Source: Promethearchaeota archaeon (GTDB lineage Archaea; Asgardarchaeota; Lokiarchaeia; Sigynarchaeales; SOKP01). From it: a stretch of 6,304 bases of DNA. The DNA lies in the NCBI GenBank assembly GCA_014730295.1, contig WJIN01000325.1, forward strand, positions 1-6,304, written 5' to 3'. This document shows positions 1 to 4,581 of this stretch, in pieces; within the stretch, counting starts at the first letter, position 1, and each line of letters starts with the position of its first letter. The notes below the pieces were generated by a model. That model was not told the DNA's origin, ran no database searches, and worked only from the letters and a program-made list of their open reading frames with translations. The translations under genes and the position numbers were made by a program.

Positions 1-80
1 CCTTAATGCACACCGCCAAGCAGGTATTCGAAGACAAGGCCTTAGAGGGATTGAGTTTACCAGATCCATGGATAGATTAA
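1..80 (+). CDS. vhuA: C-terminal tail of split [NiFe] hydrogenase large subunit (VhuA-like), partial
   Basis: An open frame runs in from the left edge, with codons in phase from position 3, and stops at TAA 78-80. The visible tail is 25 residues and includes HTAKQVFEDKALEGL and ends LPDPWID. It has no cysteine and no DPCxxC motif, so if it is a hydrogenase large subunit the C-terminal nickel-binding segment is missing. That segment is encoded 48 bases downstream as vhuU. The AKQVFED stretch resembles the helix that precedes the last motif in MvhA/VhuA proteins, where the next residues would be the EGLLNxVEM helix now found in vhuU. The assignment rests mainly on the neighbour and on this weak resemblance. 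The rest of the gene is outside the window, and an unrelated upstream operon gene cannot be excluded. Confidence 0.55.
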   Translation, partial: LMHTAKQVFEDKALEGLSLPDPWID

Positions 81-94
81 ACTTGTTTAGAGGT

Positions 95-103
95 TATATA
101 TAA
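95..103 (+). promoter_or_regulatory. possible TATA box between vhuA tail and vhuU
   Basis: TATATATAA is centred about 30 bases before the vhuU ATG, the spacing expected for a transcript starting at or just before the start codon. The Shine-Dalgarno site at 116-120 argues instead for translation from an operon mRNA, so this may only be AT-rich spacer or a secondary internal promoter. Confidence 0.25.
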
Positions 104-115
104 AGAAAAAATAAA

Positions 116-120
116 GTGAG
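116..120 (+). promoter_or_regulatory. ribosome binding site of vhuU
   Basis: GTGAG gives a four-base GTGA match to the archaeal anti-Shine-Dalgarno (complement AGGAGGTGATCC), eight bases before the ATG at 129. It supports 129 as the start of this very short gene. Confidence 0.5.
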
Positions 121-128
121 AAAACAAA

Positions 129-281
129 ATGAGTGAGGATATAGACGAAGGAGTAGTAAATCTCTTAGAAATGATAGTTCGCTGTTATGATTGCTGACTA
201 TCGTGCGCAGCTCACATCACGGTTGTTGATGAAGAGGGCAAGGAGGTTTACTCACGTAAGCTAAACGTTGGTTTAGGATGA
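129..281 (+). CDS. vhuU: VhuU: selenocysteine-containing C-terminal peptide of split [NiFeSe] hydrogenase
   Basis: Reading the in-frame TGA at 195-197 as selenocysteine (U) gives a 50-residue protein ending at a second TGA (279-281). The core NLLEMIVRCYDCULSCAAH (residues 11-29) matches the last helix and nickel-binding motif of group 3c hydrogenase large subunits (LLNxVEMxxRAYDPCxxCATH). Sec23 sits at the first, nickel-ligating Cys of CxxC, and Cys26 and His29 are the other motif residues. This is the known VhuU arrangement of methanococci, where the C-terminal part of the large subunit is a separate tiny selenoprotein that assembles with VhuA. Processing after His29 would leave about 29 residues, similar to the roughly 25-residue mature VhuU of Methanococcus; the residual tail ITVVDEEGKEV would be removed by a hydrogenase maturation protease. 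Unusually, Cys22 replaces the normal Pro and Cys19 the normal Ala. The gene follows the VhuA-like tail and precedes hdrC. Ordinary gene callers would miss it because of the UGA. Confidence 0.9.
195..197 (+). other. UGA selenocysteine codon (Sec23 of VhuU)
   Basis: TGA falls exactly where the first Cys of the C-terminal CxxC of [NiFe] hydrogenases is expected, the position occupied by Sec in [NiFeSe] enzymes. The frame continues with LSCAAH, keeping the second Cys and His of the motif, so a true stop or random frame is unlikely. TGA is not a general sense codon here: Trp is written TGG, and TGA ends the gene at 4582-5808. Confidence 0.88.
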
Positions 282-339
282 AATATCCAATATAAATAAT
301 AGATTGGATATGACTGCCCACGCACGGGTTAAAACCAAC
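267..339 (+). promoter_or_regulatory. candidate SECIS element of vhuU (eukaryote/Lokiarchaeota-like)
   Basis: Two nested inverted repeats are visible. The outer stem pairs GTTGGTTT (267-274) with AAACCAAC (332-339), 8 bp. The inner stem pairs ATATCCAAT (283-291) with ATTGGATAT (303-311), 9 bp, with an 11-base loop containing AAA (294-296). ATGA (278-281) lies 5' of the inner stem and GA (312-313) directly 3' of it. With one bulged A, these form tandem G280·A313 and A281·G312 pairs, the kink-turn core of eukaryotic SECIS elements. The distance from TGA to the loop adenines is also eukaryote-like. A small CCC/GGG hairpin (317-319 with 326-328) sits on the 3' side, and GAA (280-282) also recalls the archaeal internal loop. 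The core is about 80 bases after the Sec codon. SECIS-like folds of this kind are known from Lokiarchaeota. The fold was read by eye; no energy was computed. Confidence 0.75.
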
Positions 340-348
340 TATAAATTT
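340..348 (+). promoter_or_regulatory. weak TATA-like element before hdrC
   Basis: TATAAATTT directly follows the SECIS candidate, about 50 bases before the hdrC ATG. It could support an internal promoter for hdrCB. It lies in a very AT-rich spacer, so chance occurrence is likely. Confidence 0.2.
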
Positions 349-385
349 AACATAAAAAATAATCACAAGGAAAAAAAACAAGAAA

Positions 386-391
386 GTGATC
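386..391 (+). promoter_or_regulatory. ribosome binding site of hdrC
   Basis: GTGATC is a six-base match to the complement of the archaeal 16S 3' tail, with four bases between it and the ATG at 396. It fixes the hdrC start. Confidence 0.7.
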
Positions 392-395
392 AAAT

Positions 396-908
396 ATGGT
401 TGTAGATTTTGAATTTAGGAAACAAGTTATGGATTATCATCAAGGATCTGATGTCATAAAATACTGCTACCAATGCAATAGATGCACGGATAATTGTCCT
501 GTTTCTTATGCCACTGACGAGTTCTATCAGTATAAATATAATCCACGAAGCAATATTTTGAATGCTCTACTGGGTTATAAAGATAACATTTTTGGAGCAG
601 ATGAAATGGCAATCTGGGGTTGTACCGTCTGTGATACATGCGATGAAGTATGTCCACAAAACATAGAACTGACCGAGGTATTTACTCTCCTAAAGAATCA
701 AAGCATCGCAAAAGGAGAAGGCCCTGAATTTATTTATCAGCAAGCTGGTATGATCTATGAAAATGGAAAAGCCATTCCTATGCAATCGGCTATTGAAAGG
801 AGACGACAAGATTTAGGATTGCCAGATATCATGGCTCCGAATACTGAGGAATTACAGTCACTTCTGAATAACATGACTCTGAATCAAAAATTAAAATCAG
901 GTGAATAA
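396..908 (+). CDS. hdrC: CoB-CoM heterodisulfide reductase-like iron-sulfur subunit C (HdrC)
   Basis: The 170-residue soluble protein carries two ferredoxin-type motifs: CxxCxxCxxxCP at C24, C27, C30, C34 and again at C76, C79, C82, C86. Each would hold a [4Fe-4S] cluster. Size, the CYQCNRCTDNCPVS motif and the following hdrB gene match HdrC, which carries electrons from flavoprotein HdrA to HdrB in the cytoplasmic HdrABC complex. All eight cluster cysteines are present, with no signal peptide or membrane segment. The start is set by a strong Shine-Dalgarno at 386-391. Its last bases also form the hdrB Shine-Dalgarno, implying coupled translation. Its place after a VhuA/VhuU hydrogenase suggests an H2-dependent, electron-bifurcating hydrogenase/Hdr complex. 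The disulfide it ultimately reduces in a non-methanogen is unknown; no methanogenesis gene is visible in the window. Confidence 0.93.
   Translation: MVVDFEFRKQVMDYHQGSDVIKYCYQCNRCTDNCPVSYATDEFYQYKYNPRSNILNALLGYKDNIFGADEMAIWGCTVCDTCDEVCPQNIELTEVFTLLKNQSIAKGEGPEFIYQQAGMIYENGKAIPMQSAIERRRQDLGLPDIMAPNTEELQSLLNNMTLNQKLKSGE
899..904 (+). promoter_or_regulatory. ribosome binding site of hdrB, deciding its start
   Basis: AGGTGA, inside the last codons of hdrC, is a strong Shine-Dalgarno match eight bases before the ATG at 913. The alternative start GTG 901-903 lies within this site and has no comparable site of its own, so 913 is preferred. Confidence 0.65.
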
Positions 909-912
909 TCAA

Positions 913-1785
913 ATGACAGAATATAAAATGTTTGAAGGGTGTACGATTGGAAATAGAATTCCGTTCATAGAAGCATCCACGAGATATGTGTTTGACAAGT
1001 TAGGTATTGAGACTTCAGAAGCACCTTTTACATGTTGTCCAGACCCAACTGGCTTTAAAAGTTTCGACGATGATGGTTGGCTGGCAGTTGGTGCAAGAAA
1101 TCTCTGCCTCGCAGAAGAGGAAAGTAAGGACATTATTTCCTTATGTAATGGATGCACTAACACACTTCGAGGCGTAAAGCATAAACTTGCCCATGACAGC
1201 ATTAAAAAAGGACAAATAAACGAAGAACTTTCAAAGATCGGAAAACAATATAAGGGATCAATTGATGTGCGACATTTTGTCGATGTATTACATAAAGATA
1301 TAGGTATAGATAAGATTAAATCAGTTATCACCAAATCTTTAAGCGATTTAAAAGTCGCATGCCATCCTGGATGCCATTACATGAGACCTCATGAATGGAT
1401 GGAAACGGATGATGATCCAATGAGACCGAAGACTTTAAAGGAACTGACCGCTGCATCTGGCGCAACTGTTGTGGATTATGAAGAAGAAGCATTATGTTGT
1501 GGTTCTGCCGTATCTAATGCCTATGAAGAGGTTGGGATGCAGAATCTAAAGCGTAAATTCGACAGCATTGTTAAGGCCGGAGCAGATGTAATCGTTGTCA
1601 ATTGTCCTGCTTGCTTCCAGCAGTTTGATACAAACCAGCGAGATCTTTCCAAAGAGTTCGACCAAAAATATGATATTCCCGTATTATACTTAACAGAATT
1701 GTATGCGTTAGCTATGGGAGCAAATCCAGATGATCTCGGATTGAAATATCATAGAGCAGGTCGATCTCAACTAAGGGATATGTAA
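913..1785 (+). CDS. hdrB: CoB-CoM heterodisulfide reductase-like subunit B (HdrB)
   Basis: The 290-residue protein has two CCG (cysteine-rich) domains. Numbered from ATG 913, the first has C10 (FEGCTIGNRIP), C41-C42 and C78/C81 (CNGC); the second has C150/C154 (CHPGC), C195-C196 (LCCGSAVSNA) and C231/C234 (CPAC). Both sets appear complete. In methanogens these hold two non-cubane iron-sulfur clusters that split the disulfide. The N-terminus MTEYKMFEGC is as expected for HdrB, which favours ATG 913 over GTG 901 (four extra residues and an eight-base overlap with hdrC). Transcription is with hdrC, and a poly-T terminator follows. The operon neighbours suggest a complex with HdrA and the VhuA/VhuU hydrogenase. 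Related CCG proteins act on other thiols or in succinate and lactate enzymes, so the physiological substrate is open even though the family call is secure. Confidence 0.93.
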   Translation: MTEYKMFEGCTIGNRIPFIEASTRYVFDKLGIETSEAPFTCCPDPTGFKSFDDDGWLAVGARNLCLAEEESKDIISLCNGCTNTLRGVKHKLAHDSIKKGQINEELSKIGKQYKGSIDVRHFVDVLHKDIGIDKIKSVITKSLSDLKVACHPGCHYMRPHEWMETDDDPMRPKTLKELTAASGATVVDYEEEALCCGSAVSNAYEEVGMQNLKRKFDSIVKAGADVIVVNCPACFQQFDTNQRDLSKEFDQKYDIPVLYLTELYALAMGANPDDLGLKYHRAGRSQLRDM

Positions 1786-1816
1786 GATCTAGGTTTGGAA
1801 TTAAAAATATCTTAAA

Positions 1817-1849
1817 TTTCTTTTTTCTTTTTGTTTTTTGCTTATTTTT
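1817..1849 (+). terminator. poly-T terminator after hdrB
   Basis: A run of T tracts broken by single C, G or A bases starts about 30 bases after the hdrB stop, with no stable hairpin before it. This is the usual form of an archaeal oligo-U terminator. It would end the vhuA-vhuU-hdrC-hdrB transcript. Confidence 0.65.
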
Positions 1850-1950
1850 GTATATTTTACTAGGTAAGTTATTTATTTGATAAATCTCTGTATAATAGTC
1901 CTTTGATGATTTTCAAGTAATTAAAATTCCAAAAGAACTTAAAAGAATAA

Positions 1951-1960
1951 AGTATAAATA
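1951..1960 (+). promoter_or_regulatory. candidate TATA box upstream of the 268-residue gene
   Basis: AGTATAAATA, preceded by an A-rich stretch that could act as a BRE, lies 90 bases before the ATG at 2050. A second candidate, TTTATAT, is at 1973-1979. Either implies a leader of roughly 45-75 bases. The rest of the 264-base gap 1786-2049, beyond the poly-T tract, holds no recognisable gene, RNA or repeat. Confidence 0.35.
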
Positions 1961-2049
1961 ACTAACTATCAATTTATATGTTGATATCTAGTCGTAAAAT
2001 AAGATATTCCAATGTGAAAAAAGGGTACTCTAATTAGTATGATATAGAT

Positions 2050-2856
2050 ATGTCGAGAAGAGATCCGACAAGTTCGTTACCATGGATGATTCCGAATTTA
2101 GAAAATTATTCACATCTCCTCTTAAATTTGAGTTTTAAACTAAATTCTGATCAGCACTACAATATAGAGCCAAAATCCTTTTTATTAAAGGTATTTACTA
2201 ACGGTTTTGATGGTTTACTTCTTGTTATTTACCCACTAGCCGATACACTCATTCTTGATGCATTGATAAACCCTCTTGGGGGAGATCATCAAATACAGAT
2301 CACACTTCCTAACAAATCGTATAGTCTAAATGATGAATTTAATATGTGTTTCTTACCCTTTGGTTATCTAAGGGTAGAAAATAATTTTAATTTCATAGTT
2401 GAATTAGAACATTTTAACGTTATTCGCCAATTATTTGCTTGGTGTCCATCTTTCTTATATAAAAATATAAAATCCATTATTAAAGTTAATAATGCTTATC
2501 AAGAAATATATCCTAAATTTAATTTTCCGATGACCAGTTTTCATTTAGAAATGTGGTTTAAACCTAATGAACGCTCTTTACTCCTTAATTTTATTAATTT
2601 ACTTGCAGAGCTCGAGAGAAAAGAGATACCTGATTTTAAATTAAAAATTATGGATATGAAAAAAGTGATTAGTATAACCAATGAATATCTATTTGAAATC
2701 TCTGAAGAGGACTTTTCCGAAGATCAGATTAGCATAATTAAAGAATTAAGACGACTCAGAAATAATATCGAAACCTTACCAAGAAGCAAAATAATTAGTT
2801 GGCTAAATGATATAATTGATTATTACTCGTCTCAACTACACCAAAAACCCGTTTAA
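2050..2856 (+). CDS. hypothetical protein, possible degenerate HEPN-like C-terminal helix
   Basis: I do not recognise this 268-residue protein. It has no signal peptide and no convincing membrane segment; short hydrophobic stretches such as GLLLVIYPLADTLIL (residues 55-69) look like buried strands or helices. The first two thirds are rich in aromatic residues and Asn and look mixed alpha/beta. Residues 205-262 look helical, and KELRRLRNNIETL (231-243) recalls the RNxxxxH helix of HEPN domains, but the catalytic His is absent. That resemblance is weak. No cysteine cluster or nucleotide-binding motif is visible. The start has no clear Shine-Dalgarno; Met13 is a possible alternative. It is flanked by gaps of 264 and 99 bases, so it is probably a single transcription unit. 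Its codon choice looks more AT-rich than that of hdrCB, which may reflect lower expression or a different history. Confidence 0.75.
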   Translation: MSRRDPTSSLPWMIPNLENYSHLLLNLSFKLNSDQHYNIEPKSFLLKVFTNGFDGLLLVIYPLADTLILDALINPLGGDHQIQITLPNKSYSLNDEFNMCFLPFGYLRVENNFNFIVELEHFNVIRQLFAWCPSFLYKNIKSIIKVNNAYQEIYPKFNFPMTSFHLEMWFKPNERSLLLNFINLLAELERKEIPDFKLKIMDMKKVISITNEYLFEISEEDFSEDQISIIKELRRLRNNIETLPRSKIISWLNDIIDYYSSQLHQKPV

Positions 2857-2886
2857 GAGTAATATCAAAACTATTTCAGAACATAA

Positions 2887-2893
2887 TTTATAA
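2887..2893 (+). promoter_or_regulatory. candidate TATA box for hypC
   Basis: TTTATAA lies in the 99-base gap before hypC and would give a leader of about 40 bases. AT-rich alternatives occur at 2911-2916 and 2923-2932. hypC has no Shine-Dalgarno at normal spacing (AGGAAG at 2933-2938 is 17 bases away), so a promoter closer to the gene giving a near-leaderless mRNA is also possible. Confidence 0.3.
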
Positions 2894-2955
2894 GTCCTCA
2901 TTTTTAAGAATATAATCAATAGTTTTATTTTTAGGAAGAAATTATCTAGATTACC

Positions 2956-3204
2956 ATGTGTTTAGCAATTCCTGGCAAAATTATAGATATTTCTACGGAC
3001 GGAAATACTGCGAAAGTAGATTTTGATGGGATCAAGCAAGATATCATAATTGCCTTAATCCAAGGAGCAGAAATAGGAAAGTATGTGATTGTCCATGCTG
3101 GTTATGCCATTGAAATTATGGACGAGGAACAAGCAATGGAGGCAATTAATCAATGGGAAGAAATTGCCAATGATCAAGATCTAAAACTTTCTGATATGCT
3201 ATAA
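2956..3204 (+). CDS. hypC: HypC/HupF hydrogenase maturation chaperone
   Basis: The 82-residue protein begins MCLAIPGKI, the family signature with Cys2 directly after the start Met, which fixes the start. It also has YVIVHAGYAI (residues 43-52) with conserved His47. HypC binds HypD and the hydrogenase large-subunit precursor and helps deliver the Fe(CN)2CO group before nickel insertion; Cys2 is the key residue. The length is normal (75-90 residues in the family). It stands alone: no hypD, hypE, hypA or hypB is next to it. It lies about 1.2 kb from the vhuU-hdrCB operon, whose hydrogenase is a plausible client. Its 3' end overlaps the opposing cooC gene by six bases. Confidence 0.95.
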   Translation: MCLAIPGKIIDISTDGNTAKVDFDGIKQDIIIALIQGAEIGKYVIVHAGYAIEIMDEEQAMEAINQWEEIANDQDLKLSDML

Positions 3205-4008
3205 ATCAAACACTTCTTCTTTTAGCTTTTTCAACTTCCCATATAATGTTTTAATGCTTTTTACTGCATCAGACTCCGGATTATATTCGAGAGGTGGCTC
3301 CCCGTTAAGATCTGCCTTTCCAATTTCAGTATCATAGGGAACTGAATGATAGAGAGGCACATCCCAAGTATCAATTCTTTCATCTATAATTTCTAATTGT
3401 GATTCATCAATTATTTTGTTCGCGACTAAGTAGATGTTAATAATTCCTAATTTTTTGGACAGCGTGATAATTTTTTTACTTAAATCTAATGATTTTTGAG
3501 ATGGTTCTGTTATAACTAGCATTACATCAATACCTTTTGCGGTACCACGTCCTAAATGTTCTAATCCCGCTTCAAAATCAACGATAATAACTTCATCTCT
3601 TTTTACAAATAAATTATGAAGTAGAGTCCGAATTAACGCGTTTTCCGGGCATAAGCATCCTGAAGCAGGCTCCTCTATACCACCTAGAACTAGAAGTTCT
3701 AAGCCATCTGGACCCGAAACTTTATATTTATCAGGAATATCGGACACTCTTGGATTAATATTGTAGATTCCGGGACCGCCCCCCTTGACTTCAGTTCTCT
3801 CTTTTACTAAATCCTTCATCTCTGAAATAGGAATAATCTTCTTTTTAACCTCAGGATCAATTCCCAGAGTATAGCTTAAATTCATAGCAGAATCATTATC
3901 GATTGCCAATACATTATAATTATCATTTGCAAATAATCTTGCCAGTGTACCCGCTATAAGCGTCTTTCCGACGCCTCCTTTTCCCGAAACTGCGATTTTC
4001 ATTTTCAA
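3199..4008 (-). CDS. cooC: CooC-type nickel-insertion ATPase (CO dehydrogenase maturation)
   Basis: The 269-residue MinD/ParA-family ATPase has a deviant Walker A GKGGVGKT (residues 9-16, with signature Lys10), a D38-N-D-S motif and a Walker-B/switch region VDFEAGLEHLGRGT (143-156). GCLCPENALIR carries the C118-x-C120 pair that in CooC binds metal at the dimer interface. DFEAGLEHLGRGT and CxC distinguish CooC from MinD, NifH and Mrp relatives. CooC uses ATP to help load nickel into the C-cluster of CO dehydrogenase. No CO dehydrogenase gene is in the window, so its target is elsewhere; a link with the Wood-Ljungdahl pathway is the natural inference. The start at 4008 has a second Met two codons on (4002), and neither has a clear Shine-Dalgarno. 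It converges on hypC with a six-base overlap. Confidence 0.9.
   Translation of the reverse strand: MKMKIAVSGKGGVGKTLIAGTLARLFANDNYNVLAIDNDSAMNLSYTLGIDPEVKKKIIPISEMKDLVKERTEVKGGGPGIYNINPRVSDIPDKYKVSGPDGLELLVLGGIEEPASGCLCPENALIRTLLHNLFVKRDEVIIVDFEAGLEHLGRGTAKGIDVMLVITEPSQKSLDLSKKIITLSKKLGIINIYLVANKIIDESQLEIIDERIDTWDVPLYHSVPYDTEIGKADLNGEPPLEYNPESDAVKSIKTLYGKLKKLKEEVFDL
3213..3231 (+). terminator. possible T-rich terminator of hypC
   Basis: A T-rich stretch starts nine bases after the hypC stop, within the antisense of the cooC C-terminus. It could end hypC transcription, but it also encodes the Lys-rich tail of CooC, so the composition has another explanation. Confidence 0.25.
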
Positions 4009-4046
4009 TCTCTTAATTCATTATTAGTTGGAATAGCTTTCTAAAG

Positions 4047-4054
4047 ATATTAAA
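4047..4054 (-). promoter_or_regulatory. candidate TATA box of cooC
   Basis: On the minus strand TTTAATAT is about 40 bases before the cooC ATG and would give a leader of about 15-20 bases. A second AT-rich candidate (minus-strand CTTATAAATT) lies near 4120. Confidence 0.3.
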
Positions 4055-4201
4055 CCTTTTTGTTTGAATTTAATGATTCTTTAGAAAATCCATTATATTT
4101 TCATGTGAAATTTTTAAATTAATTTATAAGTTATAATGATGGAATCTTTGAATTGATTAAAGATATATCTTATAGAAATGGAAAAGAATATGATAGAGTT
4201 G

Positions 4202-4213
4202 GAAAAAAAGAAA
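4202..4213 (-). terminator. poly-T terminator of the 89-residue gene
   Basis: Read on the minus strand, a T-rich run with seven consecutive Ts begins a few bases after the TAA at 4216-4218. This is typical of archaeal oligo-U termination. Confidence 0.5.
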
Positions 4214-4215
4214 TA

Positions 4216-4485
4216 TTAACACTTATTCTCAGTAGGTTTTCTCATACTATTCATTTCTTTTGAGATTTTCATTAATTCTTCAAATAAAGTCATTTTTTCT
4301 TGCGGATCTTGAGTTTTCATTAATTTCTGGTTAATTTCTTCCAATTTTTCAGTAAGAATTAGAAACTCTTCTGGAGGTTCGACTTGATAAGTATATTTAA
4401 TATTCCCATTCTCATCTTTCTCTGGGTAAATCCACATTCCCAGTTCGTCTGACCAATTCCACCTCCCAATCGGATAATCTGGCAT
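4216..4485 (-). CDS. small hypothetical protein, 89 residues
   Basis: I do not recognise the family. The N-terminal third (residues 1-37) is Trp- and Tyr-rich and reads like strands joined by a KDENGN turn (W9, W11, W18, Y20, then DENGNIKYTYQVE), suggesting a small beta hairpin or sheet. Residues 38-80 form two amphipathic helices separated at about 58-62 (TQDPQ), the second being EKMTLFEELMKISKEM. The acidic, soluble character and small size suggest an adaptor or binding protein, but no function can be assigned. There is no Shine-Dalgarno; a TATA box about 30 bases upstream suggests a leaderless mRNA starting at or near 4485. Composition and the poly-T terminator support a real gene. The neighbours on the same strand have separate upstream gaps, so no operon is indicated. 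Confidence 0.7.
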   Translation of the reverse strand: MPDYPIGRWNWSDELGMWIYPEKDENGNIKYTYQVEPPEEFLILTEKLEEINQKLMKTQDPQEKMTLFEELMKISKEMNSMRKPTENKC

Positions 4486-4511
4486 TTTTATTACATTTTA
4501 AATAAGTTTAG

Positions 4512-4520
4512 TTATAAAAA
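4512..4520 (-). promoter_or_regulatory. TATA box of the 89-residue gene
   Basis: Minus-strand TTTTTATAA is centred about 30 bases before the ATG at 4485, so transcription would start at or just before the start codon. This fits the lack of a Shine-Dalgarno site. The T run (4515-4525) could also help end transcription of the upstream coiled-coil gene. Confidence 0.45.
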
Positions 4521-4540
4521 ATTTTACCGTCTTGTTTCAT

Positions 4541-4561
4541 TAAATAGATAAGTTCTATTTA
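4541..4561. repeat. inverted repeat between the coiled-coil/HEAT gene and the small gene
   Basis: TAAATAGA and TCTATTTA form a perfect 8-bp inverted repeat around five bases. It lies 20 bases after the stop of the 408-residue gene and about 20 bases upstream of the TATA box of the small gene. It could be a weak transcript-end hairpin or an operator for a dimeric regulator. It is AT-rich and seen only once, so function is uncertain. Confidence 0.35.
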
Positions 4562-4581
4562 TATTTTTTGTTGGATATATC

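Noticed and set aside
129..194. Reading the vhuU region as a pseudogene or sequencing error
   Set aside because: The UGA sits exactly at the known Sec position, motif and tail continue in frame, and a SECIS-like fold follows. All three together make a broken gene unlikely.
240..247. AAGGAGGT, a strong Shine-Dalgarno-like sequence inside vhuU
   Set aside because: No start codon follows at usable spacing with an open frame. The bases encode Lys-Glu-Val in the tail of VhuU.
909..1334. Minus-strand open frame of 141 codons opposite hdrB
   Set aside because: It is an antisense shadow of hdrB, which has full family motifs. The translation has no recognisable domain.
4160..4171. Perfect 12-base palindrome AAGATATATCTT
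   Set aside because: It is a single copy of very AT-rich sequence, distant from the cooC start. There is no supporting promoter context, so chance is likely.
4123..4251. Plus-strand open frame including LIKDISYRNGKEYDRVGKKEIL
   Set aside because: It has no ATG in frame, runs into the antisense of the 89-residue gene and stops there. It reads somewhat protein-like but is too short and lacks a start; it could be chance or a remnant.
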